From Hydrogenophaga intermedia (GTDB taxonomy: Bacteria; Pseudomonadota; Gammaproteobacteria; Burkholderiales; Burkholderiaceae_C), in assembly GCA_945869245.1 (NCBI GenBank), contig CAMBOY010000003.1, positions 1 through 29,253 of the forward strand: a stretch of 29,253 nucleotides of DNA, read 5' to 3'. The first letter of the stretch is position 1. The number at the start of each line of letters is the position of its first letter. This document shows, in pieces, positions 15,778-24,000 of the stretch. The notes below the pieces were generated by a model. It was not told the DNA's origin. It searched no databases and saw only the letters and a list, made by a program, of their open reading frames with translations. A program made the position numbers and the translations under genes.

Positions 15778-16710
15778 ATGGACAAGGCCTTGCGCATCAG
15801 TTTTTGCTGCAGCGGCACCGAGCCCGAGCCCTGGCTGCAGGGCCTGCGCGTGGCCCTGCCCGACGCCGACGTGAGCCTGTGGCAGCCCGGCGCACCGCTG
15901 GCCGATGTGGCGGTGGTGTGGGGCCCGCCACAAGCGTTTTTTGACGAGCAAACCCGGCTGCGGGTGATCTTCAACACCGGCGCAGGGGTGGACGCGCTGC
16001 TGCGCTTGCAGCTGCCCGCCGGCGTGCCGCTGGTGCGGCTGCAAGACGCGGGCATGGGCGCACAAATGGCCGAATACGTGTGCCACGCCGTCATTGGCCA
16101 CTACCGCGGGTTCGGGGCCATGGCCGCCGAGGTGGCGCAAGGCCTGTGGCGCCCGCGCATGCCCGCGCCGCGCGCGCAGCACACCGTAGCGGTGCTGGGC
16201 CTGGGGGTGTTGGGTCAGCGCGTGCTGCGAGCGCTGCAGGCCTTTGACTTCCCGGTGCGCGGCTGGAGCCGCAGCCCCAAAACCCTGCCCGGCGTAGCCA
16301 CCTTTGCCGGACCAGAGGGCCTGCACGCGTGCGTGGACAACAGCGCGGTGCTGGTCAATCTGCTGCCACTCACGCCCGAGACACGCGGCCTGCTGAACCG
16401 AGAAACGCTGAGCTGGCTGCGCCCGGGCGCACAAGTCATCAACGTGGCGCGCGGCGCCCATGTGGTGGACGACGACCTGCTGGCGCTGCTGGACAGCGGG
16501 CACATCGGCCATGCGGCGCTGGATGTGTTCCACACCGAGCCCCTGCCGGCCGATCACCCGTATTGGCGCCACCCGCGCGTCACCGTCACCCCTCACACCT
16601 CGGCCCGCACCCTGCGCGACGAAACCATCGCACAGATCGCCGCCAACATCGGCGCCTGGCGCCGGGGCGAGCCACTGAGGGGTGTGGTGGACTTGAAGCT
16701 CCTGTACTGA
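15778..16710 (+). CDS. ghrA: glyoxylate/hydroxypyruvate reductase A-like 2-hydroxyacid dehydrogenase
   Basis: 310-residue NAD(P)H-dependent 2-hydroxyacid dehydrogenase, GhrA-like. The Rossmann fingerprint is VAVLGLGVLGQRVLRAL; catalytic residues are the Arg of NVARGAHVVDDDLL, the Glu of DVFHTEPLPADHPYW and the His of VTVTPHTSA. The family reduces glyoxylate, hydroxypyruvate or similar 2-oxo acids to hydroxy acids. The length (about 310) and missing N-terminal extension fit GhrA better than SerA. It lies 6 bases after liuD, so it is in the same transcript, but its role in leucine breakdown is not obvious; a 2-ketoacid such as 2-oxoisocaproate could be a substrate, which is speculation. Confidence 0.85.
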   Translation: MDKALRISFCCSGTEPEPWLQGLRVALPDADVSLWQPGAPLADVAVVWGPPQAFFDEQTRLRVIFNTGAGVDALLRLQLPAGVPLVRLQDAGMGAQMAEYVCHAVIGHYRGFGAMAAEVAQGLWRPRMPAPRAQHTVAVLGLGVLGQRVLRALQAFDFPVRGWSRSPKTLPGVATFAGPEGLHACVDNSAVLVNLLPLTPETRGLLNRETLSWLRPGAQVINVARGAHVVDDDLLALLDSGHIGHAALDVFHTEPLPADHPYWRHPRVTVTPHTSARTLRDETIAQIAANIGAWRRGEPLRGVVDLKLLY

Positions 16711-16901
16711 ACACACAGCACAATAAATAGACGCCGGATCGAGAAGCCTAAGTCCGTATCAATATCAACAAGCTGGCTTCGAGGCCCTGCACACACATTG
16801 GCCGATGAATTCGTGCCCTTGCAGTTCGCTAAGCCAGTGGATTGGGCGAAAACAGAAAAAGGGATATGCATGAAGCGCTGTCACGCGATTGGGGAACGAT
16901 G
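16711..16901 (+). other. intergenic region before Abi_2 gene, with an open frame lacking a clear start
   Basis: 191 bases of lower GC than the flanks. One frame, continuing that of ghrA after its stop, stays open from 16711 to a TGA at 16900-16902 that overlaps the Abi_2 ATGs, and would read VPLQFAKPVDWAKTEKGI near its end. It has no ATG until MKRC near its end and no good ribosome binding site, and I do not recognise it. It may be a gene remnant or chance. No convincing terminator for ghrA or promoter was seen. Confidence 0.3.
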
Positions 16902-17894
16902 ATGAGCTACCCCAAACCTTGGCTCAGCCTAGCACAGCAGCTCGATCAGTTGCGGTCGCGCGGTATGCAGGTGCCTGATCCGGACAAGGCGCTGAGCTAC
17001 CTGCACCGCATGGGGTATTACCGGCTCAGCGGCTATTGGTTTGCCTTTCGGGAGCGATCTGGCCCGTGCTGCGTGTGGGAGGCCCGGCACGACCGGCGTC
17101 AGGGCAAGGTAGAGACGGTCGCGTTGGACAACTTCAAGACTGGGGCGACGTTTCAGAACGCGGTGGATTTGTATGTGTTCGACAAGAAGTTGCGCTTGCT
17201 GGCGATGGACGCACTGGAGCGTGTTGAGGTTGCGCTGCGTGTGGATGTGTCGCACACACTGGGGCGGTTGGATCCCTTTGCATACCTGCGTGCCGATCTG
17301 TTTCACCACACATTCAGCCAGACGCTGAACCGCGACACTGGCTTGACGCGACACCACGAATGGTTGGCAAAACACGCCCAGCTAATCCTGCGCTCCAAAG
17401 AGGAATTCGTGGCCCGCAACCGCACCAAGTACGGCTTGCCGCTGGCGATGTGGGTGGCATGCGAGGTCTGGGACTTTGGTACCTTGTCCACCCTGTTTGG
17501 TGGCATGCGCGAGGCCGAGCAGGACGCCATTGCAGCGAAATACGGTGTGAAAAACGGGCGGGTGTTTGGGACTTGGCTGCGCAGCCTGAACTACCTGCGA
17601 AATGTGTGTGCGCACCACAGCCGCCTGTGGAACCGCAACATCGTGGACCAGCCCAAGCTGCCTACTGAGCATGAGATGCCCTGGGTGGCGGCGTTTGCGG
17701 GACATCCGCATGTCTTGGCGCGGTGCTTCTTGCTGTTGCGGATACTTCGGCAAATGCTGGGGGTGATCAACCCCACGTCGTCTTGGCCGGTGCGCATGAA
17801 GGAGCATCTGGCGACGTTCCCGGACCTGAGCCATCTGGGGCTGAATCTGGCTGGTATGGGCGCCCCAGCCCACTGGAAAGACACATGGGAGTGA
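16902..17894 (+). CDS. Abi_2 family (AbiD/AbiF-type) HEPN protein
   Basis: 330-residue member of the Abi_2 (PF07751-type) family of abortive-infection proteins. The N-terminus shows the hallmark order KPWLSLAQQLDQLRSRGM, then ALSYLHRMGYYRLSGYWFAFR, then LRLLAMDALERVEVALRVDV. The HEPN RNase motif is RNVCAHHSRLWNR near residues 233-245 (R-x4-H). Related proteins act as RNases in toxin-antitoxin or phage defence, and the family has been linked to the ancestry of Cas13. ATG at 16902 is chosen because family members start a few residues before KPxLS and GGGG at 16891-16894 precedes it; ATG codons at 16866 and 16899 are alternatives. It splits the liu cluster between ghrA and liuE and is followed by a strong structured element. 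Confidence 0.87.
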   Translation: MSYPKPWLSLAQQLDQLRSRGMQVPDPDKALSYLHRMGYYRLSGYWFAFRERSGPCCVWEARHDRRQGKVETVALDNFKTGATFQNAVDLYVFDKKLRLLAMDALERVEVALRVDVSHTLGRLDPFAYLRADLFHHTFSQTLNRDTGLTRHHEWLAKHAQLILRSKEEFVARNRTKYGLPLAMWVACEVWDFGTLSTLFGGMREAEQDAIAAKYGVKNGRVFGTWLRSLNYLRNVCAHHSRLWNRNIVDQPKLPTEHEMPWVAAFAGHPHVLARCFLLLRILRQMLGVINPTSSWPVRMKEHLATFPDLSHLGLNLAGMGAPAHWKDTWE

Positions 17895-17920
17895 GCACAA
17901 AGCGAACGGCAATAAAAAAA

Positions 17921-17963
17921 CCCCCAAGCAACTTGGCTGCCGAGGCAGTTACGTTGAAGGGGG
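17921..17963 (+). ncRNA. candidate structured RNA downstream of Abi_2 gene (abiF-RNA-like)
   Basis: Starting 26 bases after the Abi_2 stop, a nested set of stems folds into one rod: CCCCC (17921-17925) with GGGGG (17959-17963), CAAC (17929-17932) with GTTG (17953-17956), and CTGC (17937-17940) with GCAG (17945-17948) around a CGAG loop, with short internal loops between. An A-run (17914-17920) precedes it. A structured RNA called abiF has been described bioinformatically in association with this gene family, which makes this a candidate; I cannot match it to that model here. Read on the minus strand the same hairpin followed by the T-run looks like an intrinsic terminator, the main alternative. 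Confidence 0.5.
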
Positions 17964-18008
17964 CCGTGTTACTCGAAATGTTATCAGAAAACCTATGAAG
18001 GCACATCG

Positions 18009-18926
18009 ATGAGCACCCACAGCATCCCATCTCGCATTCAACTGATCGACGTCGGCCCGCGCGACGGCCTGCAAAACGAAAAGCAGCCGGTGCCGGCCGA
18101 GGTCAAGATCGAACTGGTGCACCGCCTGCAGGCCGCGGGCTTGCGTGAGGTGGAGGTCACCAGCTATGTGTCGCCCAAGTGGGTGCCACAAATGGCCGAC
18201 AACCACGCGGTCATGGCCGGCATCACACGCCACAGCGGTGTGCGTTATTCGGTGCTCACGCCCAACCTCAAAGGCTTTGAGGCGGCAGTGGTCGATCGGC
18301 CCGATGAAATTGTGGTGTTTGGCGCAGCCAGCGAGGCCTTCAGCCAAAAGAACATCAACTGCAGCATCGCCGAGAGCATCGAGCGGTTTGCACCGGTGGT
18401 GCAAGCGGCTCTGGCCGCGGGCATCGCGGTGCGCGGCGCGATGAGCTGCACCGTGGGCTGCCCGTATGAGGGCGACATCGCGCCCGAGCGGGTGGCGTAT
18501 CTCGCGGGCTTGATGAAAGGCATTGGGGTGCAGCGGGTGGACGTGGCCGACACCATCGGTGTGGGCACGCCGCTCCAGGTGCAGCGTGCCATCGAGGCCG
18601 CGCTGCAGCACTACGACCTGGACCATGTGAGCGGCCATTTCCACGACACCTACGGGCAGGCGCTGCCCAACACCCTGGCGGCGCTGCAACTGGGGGTGCG
18701 CAACTTCCAGTCCTCGGTGGCCGGGCTGGGCGGCTGCCCCTACGCCAAAGGCGCCACCGGCAATGTGGCCACCGAAGACCTGGTGTTTATGTTGCACGGC
18801 ATGGGCCTGGACACCGGCATCGACCTGGACGCGCTGGTGGACACCGCCGCTTGGATCAGCACACAGCTGGGCCGCGTGCCACAATCGCACGTAGCGCGGG
18901 CCCTGTTGGCCAAACGCGCTGTCTAA
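18009..18926 (+). CDS. liuE: hydroxymethylglutaryl-CoA lyase
   Basis: 305-residue TIM-barrel lyase splitting HMG-CoA into acetyl-CoA and acetoacetate, the last step of the leucine branch. Diagnostic segments are IDVGPRDGLQNEK near the N-terminus, TPNLKGFEAA, SCTVGCPYEGD, HFHDTYGQALPN and the active-site loop GLGGCPYAKGATGN with Cys243. GAAGG at 17997-18001 supports the ATG. It is separated from the other liu genes by ghrA and the Abi_2 gene. The short hydrophobic C-terminus shows no organelle or membrane signals. mvaB is an older symbol for the same enzyme. Confidence 0.95.
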   Translation: MSTHSIPSRIQLIDVGPRDGLQNEKQPVPAEVKIELVHRLQAAGLREVEVTSYVSPKWVPQMADNHAVMAGITRHSGVRYSVLTPNLKGFEAAVVDRPDEIVVFGAASEAFSQKNINCSIAESIERFAPVVQAALAAGIAVRGAMSCTVGCPYEGDIAPERVAYLAGLMKGIGVQRVDVADTIGVGTPLQVQRAIEAALQHYDLDHVSGHFHDTYGQALPNTLAALQLGVRNFQSSVAGLGGCPYAKGATGNVATEDLVFMLHGMGLDTGIDLDALVDTAAWISTQLGRVPQSHVARALLAKRAV

Positions 18927-18946
18927 GTTGATTTGAGAGGCACTTC

Positions 18947-19588
18947 ATGGAACTGAGTGTTTGGCTGGCTTTTCTTGCTGCGTCCGTGGCCATTACGTTG
19001 TCGCCCGGCTCGGGAGCGGTCTTGTCTATGAGCCATGGGCTGGCTTATGGCGTGCGCCACGCCAGCGTCACTATCATCGGTTTACAGGTGGGTGTGGCCT
19101 GTACCTTGCTTATTGCCGGGGGAGGCGTCGGCGCTTTGCTGATGGCGTCGGCCACCATGTTCACCATCGTCAAGGTCTTGGGTGCGGCGTATCTGGTGTG
19201 GCTCGGCATCAAGCAATGGCGAGCGCCGGTGGCGGATGGCGCAGCCCCGGGCATGGCATTGGCGCAAGCCGCCTTGCCCTCGGTGCGCGAGCGACTTTTG
19301 CTGGGTTTTTTCACCAACATGACCAATCCCAAGGGCATTGTGTTCATGGTCGCGGCGCTGCCGCAATTCATCGACCCGCTTCGCCCTGTAGCGTTGCAAC
19401 TGCTAGTGCTAACGATCACATTTGTGTGCGTTGACTCATTAGTGATGCTTGGTTACGCCTTCCTAGCATCTCGTGCCCAGCGCTGGTTGGCCACCGCGCG
19501 CGCGCGTCGGGCGCAAAACCGGGTGTTTGGTGGCGTGCTGATGGCCATGGGCGCCAGCCTGTTGATGGTGAAGCGATCACCTTCGTGA
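18947..19588 (+). CDS. LysE/RhtB family amino-acid exporter
   Basis: 213-residue inner-membrane protein with about six hydrophobic segments. The N-terminus VAITLSPGSGAVLSMSHGLAYG is the LysE/RhtB signature, and LLGFFTNMTNPKGIVFMVAALPQF is the second conserved block. These proteins export amino acids such as homoserine, threonine, lysine or leucine by proton exchange; placement next to leucine catabolic genes makes a branched-chain amino acid or derivative plausible, but this is inference. GAGAGG at 18935-18940 gives the ribosome binding site. Its stop overlaps the next gene's GTG start (GTGA). Confidence 0.9.
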   Translation: MELSVWLAFLAASVAITLSPGSGAVLSMSHGLAYGVRHASVTIIGLQVGVACTLLIAGGGVGALLMASATMFTIVKVLGAAYLVWLGIKQWRAPVADGAAPGMALAQAALPSVRERLLLGFFTNMTNPKGIVFMVAALPQFIDPLRPVALQLLVLTITFVCVDSLVMLGYAFLASRAQRWLATARARRAQNRVFGGVLMAMGASLLMVKRSPS

Positions 19589-20088
19589 TTTCGGTGACCT
19601 TTCCCGAAGGCGTGCAACGCGTGAGCGCCTGGCTGGCCGAGCGGGGCCACCCACACGCGCCGGTGATGCTGGACGACGCGGCCCGCACCGCCCAGCAAGC
19701 GGCCGACGCGCTGGGTGTGGCGCTGGGCCAGATCGCCAAGAGCATTATTTTTCGGCGCAAGCCCGATGGCGCGGCGGTGCTGGTGGTGACCTCGGGCGAC
19801 CGTCGGGTGGACGAAAAAAAGGTGCAGGCGCTGGTCTGTGGCGAGGGCCAGAAGCTGGGCCGCGCCGACGCCGATTTTGTGAAGGCCGCCACCGGCTTTT
19901 CGATTGGCGGGGTCTCGCCGGTGGCGCACGCCACACCTTGTGTGACCCTGATCGACGCCGAGCTGTTGCGCTTTGAGCGCCTGTGGGCGGCCGCCGGCCA
20001 CCCCCATGGCGTGTTCCCATTGACGCCGGCCGAACTGGTGACCCTGACCGGCGCCCCGGTGCGCGACGTGACCGAGGGCTCCGCATGA
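19585..20088 (+). CDS. YbaK/ProX-type aminoacyl-tRNA deacylase domain protein
   Basis: 167-residue stand-alone editing domain of the YbaK/EbsC family, which hydrolyses mischarged tRNAs such as Cys- or Ala-tRNA(Pro). The conserved core includes GVALGQIAKSIIFRR with Lys52, which corresponds to the key lysine of the family, VTSGDRRVDEKKV, and the GFSIGGVSPVAH loop. The start is a GTG at 19585 overlapping the LysE-type stop by four bases; a GTG nine bases on is possible. It is followed by an ATGA overlap with the DUF1289 gene. The exact tRNA substrate cannot be read from the sequence. Confidence 0.9.
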   Translation: MISVTFPEGVQRVSAWLAERGHPHAPVMLDDAARTAQQAADALGVALGQIAKSIIFRRKPDGAAVLVVTSGDRRVDEKKVQALVCGEGQKLGRADADFVKAATGFSIGGVSPVAHATPCVTLIDAELLRFERLWAAAGHPHGVFPLTPAELVTLTGAPVRDVTEGSA

Positions 20089-20291
20089 ACACCTTAAAAA
20101 AAGCCCGCTTGCGCCAACCGCAAGCCGATGTGCCGTCGCCCTGCGTGTCGGTGTGTCAGATGGACGAGACCACTGGTTGGTGCAAAGGCTGCTGGCGCAC
20201 GCTCGACGAGATTGCGCATTGGTCGGTGCTCGATGCGTCGGAGAAGCTGGCGGTCTGGCACGACATTGAGCGGCGCCAAACCACCGCTTGA
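20085..20291 (+). CDS. DUF1289 domain protein
   Basis: 68-residue protein of the DUF1289 family, recognised from PSPCVSVCQMDETTGWCKGCWRTLDEIAHW. Four cysteines (20, 24, 33, 36) are spaced like a metal-binding cluster. The family is widespread in proteobacteria and has no established function. The ATG overlaps the stop of the YbaK-type gene by four bases, so the two are probably translated together. The lysine-rich start MNTLKKARLR precedes the domain. Confidence 0.9.
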   Translation: MNTLKKARLRQPQADVPSPCVSVCQMDETTGWCKGCWRTLDEIAHWSVLDASEKLAVWHDIERRQTTA

Positions 20292-20314
20292 ACCGGGATT
20301 GAACGGATCCGACC

Positions 20315-21010
20315 ATGCGCCACGCAGTTGCCGATATCACCTTCTGGTACGACCCGATTTCGCCCTACGCCTATTTGGCGTTTGAGCGCTTGCCGCAAGC
20401 GCTGATGGGTCTGAGCGTGCAGGTGCGCTACCGACCGGTGCTGTTTGGCGCGCTGTTGCAGCGCTTGGGTCAGCTCGGCCCGGCCGAGATTCCCGGCAAA
20501 CGCGACTGGACCTACCGCCAGGTGCAGTGGCTGGCGCGCGAGCAGGGTGTGGCGCTGGATTTGCCCGCGGCGCACCCTTTCAACCCCTTGCCCTTGCTGC
20601 GCCTGGGCCTGGCGTGCGCTCATCCGCAGGCGCCGGGCGAGACCTCGCGTTATGTGACTGAGCAGCTGTTTCACCATGTGTGGCGCGGCGGTGGCGATCC
20701 CGTGGGGGTTGAACCCCTGAAGGTCCTGAGTGAGTCGCTGGCCGATCACATGCTGCAGTGCGAGCGCCCTTGGACGGTGGACACCGGCCCCGACAGCCAC
20801 GCCGTGAAGCAGCGCCTGCGCGCCAACACCGACGAAGCGCTGGCGCAGGGCGTGTTTGGTGTGCCCTTGATGGTGTGCGACGGCCAGCCCTTTTGGGGCC
20901 AGGACGCGCTGCCCCTGCTGCGCGCCTATCTGGAAGGCGACGCCTGGTTCGACAGCCCCGCCTGGACCGAGGCGGGCCGCCTGCCGGTGGGCGTGCGTCG
21001 CGCGGTGTAG
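20315..21010 (+). CDS. 2-hydroxychromene-2-carboxylate isomerase-like protein (DsbA family)
   Basis: 231-residue thioredoxin-fold protein of the DsbA/kappa-class glutathione transferase group. The N-terminal ITFWYDPISPYAYLAFERL carries Ser16, the residue that replaces the DsbA cysteine in 2-hydroxychromene-2-carboxylate isomerase, and GVFGVPLMV near residues 184-192 is the cis-proline loop. The founding enzyme, which uses glutathione, acts in naphthalene breakdown, but no aromatic pathway genes are nearby, so the true substrate is open. The ATG at 20315 lies 23 bases after the DUF1289 stop. It is the last short gene before uvrA. Confidence 0.88.
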   Translation: MRHAVADITFWYDPISPYAYLAFERLPQALMGLSVQVRYRPVLFGALLQRLGQLGPAEIPGKRDWTYRQVQWLAREQGVALDLPAAHPFNPLPLLRLGLACAHPQAPGETSRYVTEQLFHHVWRGGGDPVGVEPLKVLSESLADHMLQCERPWTVDTGPDSHAVKQRLRANTDEALAQGVFGVPLMVCDGQPFWGQDALPLLRAYLEGDAWFDSPAWTEAGRLPVGVRRAV

Positions 21011-21048
21011 GCAAAAGCCCCGTGCCGGCGCTGCGCGCCAGCGGTCCG

Positions 21049-21076
21049 TAGAATCTTTGGCTCCTTGTCCGGAGCC
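21049..21076 (+). promoter_or_regulatory. uvrA leader: -10-like box and hairpin over the ribosome binding site
   Basis: A -10-like TAGAAT is at 21049-21054, without an evident -35 box. GGCTCC (21059-21064) pairs perfectly with GGAGCC (21071-21076) around a TTGTCC loop, and the right arm contains the GGAG (21071-21074) that serves the ATG at 21080. If transcripts start upstream of 21059 this hairpin would hide the ribosome binding site. No LexA-type box was seen. Confidence 0.4.
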
Positions 21077-21079
21077 GCC

Positions 21080-24000
21080 ATGACAGACCCCCAGCGCACC
21101 CCGCCTCAGCCCCCAGACACCGCCGCCGAAGGCGCCGCCACCGGGGTGATCCGCATCCGAGGGGCGCGCCAGCACAACCTCAAAAACCTCGATCTCGACA
21201 TCCGCACCGGCGAGCTGACGGTGGTCACGGGCGTGAGCGGTTCGGGCAAATCGAGTTTGGTGTTCGACACCCTGTTTGCCGAGGGGCAACGGCGCTATGT
21301 GGAAACCTTCAGCGCCTATGCCCGGCAGTTTCTGGACCGCATGGACAAGCCGGCGGTGGACCGGGTGGACGGTGTGCCGCCCGCGATTGCCATCGACCAG
21401 ACCAACCCGGTGCGGTCTTCGCGCTCCACCGTGGGCACGATGACCGAGCTCAACGACCACCTGAAGCTCTTGTTCGCGCGCGGCGCTCAGCTGTTTGACC
21501 GCGACACCGCGCTGCCGGTGCGACATGACTCGCCGGAGTCGATTTATGCCGAGCTGCAGCGGCGCTGCGCGGAGCAAGGCGATCCACGGCTGGTACTCAC
21601 CTTCCCTGTGGAGTTGCCCGCGTCCACCACACCCGAAGAGGTCGAGCAATGGCTGTCCGCCAGCGGCTATACCCGTGTGCAAGCCGAGCGGGTGGTGCAG
21701 CGCGAGGTGAAAGAGGAGGCGCCAACCAAAGGCAAAAAAGCCAAGCCGGTGATCGAGGCGGTGAAGCTGCTCGATGTGGTGGCCGACCGCTTTCGCCTCA
21801 GCAACGCCGAACCCGCGCGGGTGATGGAAGCGATTGAGGTGGGCCTCAAGCGCGGCGGTGGCAAGCTGATGGTCTATGTGCTGAAAGACGAAGGCGAGCC
21901 CGACATCTGGCGCTTCAGCACCGGCCTGCACTGCCCCGAGAGCGATATCCGCTACACCGAGCCCAGCCCGTCGATGTTTTCCTTCAACTCCGCGGTGGGC
22001 GCTTGCGACAGCTGCCGGGGCTTTGGTCGGGTCATTGGTGTCGATTACGGTTTGGTGATTCCCGATGGCCGACTCACTTTGCGTCAGGGCGCGGTCAAGG
22101 TGTTTCAGACCCCCGCCTGGGCCGAATGCCAGGACGACCTGATGCGCCACGCCGAGACCGCTGGTATTCCGCGCGACACGCCTTGGAACAAGCTCACCCC
22201 CGAGCAGCAGCATTGGGTCAAGTTCGGTTCGCCGAACTGGAACGGCAAGTGGAACCAGCATTGGTTCGGCATTGCGCGGTTTTTTGAATACCTGGAGAGC
22301 AAGGCCTACAAGATGCACATCCGGGTGCTGCTGTCCAAGTACCGCAGCTACACCGAATGCCCGGTGTGCGCCGGCGCGCGGCTCAAGACCGACAGCTTGC
22401 TCTGGCGTGTGGGCACCAAGGCGCAGGCCGATGCGGTGCTGCAGCCTGAGCGGCGCTACATGCCACAAGGCGTGAAGTGGTCGCGCGCTCAGCTTGAAGC
22501 CCTGCCTGGCTTGTGTTTGCACGACCTGATGCTGTTGCCGCTCGATGGGCTGCGGCGGTTTTTTGCTTCTTTGGGGTCGCTGGTTGATGCTGCGCCCAGC
22601 GGTGAGGCGCCAGCAGAAGACGGCGTCAAACGCTCCGGTGAACAACAAGCCCTCAAACTGCTACTCGACGAAATCAACACCCGCCTGCGTTACTTGTGTG
22701 AAGTTGGCATCGGTTACCTCACGCTCGACCGCCAGAGCCGCACCTTGAGCGGCGGTGAAGTGCAGCGCATCAACCTCACCACCGCGCTCGGCACCTCGCT
22801 GGTCAACACCTTGTTTGTGCTGGACGAGCCCAGCATTGGTCTGCACCCGCGCGATATGGATCGCATCAACCAGGCCATGCAGCGCCTGCGCAACGCCGGC
22901 AACACCTTGGTGGTGGTGGAGCACGACCCCGCCGTCATGCTCGCCGCCGACCGGCTGATCGACATGGGCCCGGGCCCGGGTGAGCGCGGCGGGCAGATCG
23001 TGTTCGACGGCACGCCAGACGCCGCGCGCCACGCCGACACCTTGACCGGTGCCTACCTGGGTGCGCGCAAACGCATTGGCATGGGCTTCAAGCGCATGGT
23101 GACCGAGAGCACGCCACGCTTGATCTTGGAGGGCGCGCGCGAGCACAACTTGAAAGACCTGCAGGTTGAGTTTCCGCTGCAGCGTTTGGTGGTGGTGACC
23201 GGTGTGTCGGGCTCAGGCAAATCCACCCTGGTGCAAGACGTGCTGGCGCCCGCGCTGCTGCGCCACTTTGGCAAACCCACCGACAGCCCCGGCGCCCACG
23301 ACCGCCTGCTGGGCGCCGACCACCTGAGCGATGTGGTCTATGTGGACCAGTCGCCGATTGGCAAAACCGCGCGGTCCAACCCGGTGAGTTATGTCGGCGC
23401 GTGGGACGCGATCCGCAATTTGTTCGCCGCTGCGCCCGTGTCGCGCCAGCGCGGCTACACCGCCGCCAAGTTCAGCTTCAACAGCGGCGACGGGCGTTGC
23501 CCCACCTGTGGCGGCTCGGGCTTTGAGCACGTGGAAATGCAGTTTTTGTCGGACGTGTACCTGCGCTGCCCCGACTGCGACGGCAAACGCTACCGCCCCG
23601 AGATTTTGGAGATCACCATCGAGCGGGGTGGCCGCCAGCTGAATGTGGCGGATGTGCTGGAGCTGACAGTGAGTGAGGCGGCTCATCTGTTCCATAACGA
23701 CAGGGATGTCGTTCGTGCCTTGCAGCCGATTGTGGATGTGGGCCTGGAATATGTGCGCTTGGGCCAGCCGGTGCCCACGCTCAGTGGTGGTGAGGCCCAG
23801 CGCCTCAAGCTCGCGGGTTTTCTGGCCGAAGCGGCCAAGAGCGCGAGCAACAGCCGGCAGGCGCTGGCCAAAAAAGGCACGCTGTTCCTTTTCGACGAGC
23901 CCACCACCGGGCTGCATTTCGACGACATCGCCAAGCTGATGCGCAGCCTGCGCAAACTGCTCGAAGCGGGCCATTCGCTGATCGTGATCGAGCACAACCT

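Noticed and set aside
14734..16716. 660-codon open frame on the minus strand
   Set aside because: Antisense to liuD and ghrA, both with intact catalytic motifs; no family resemblance.
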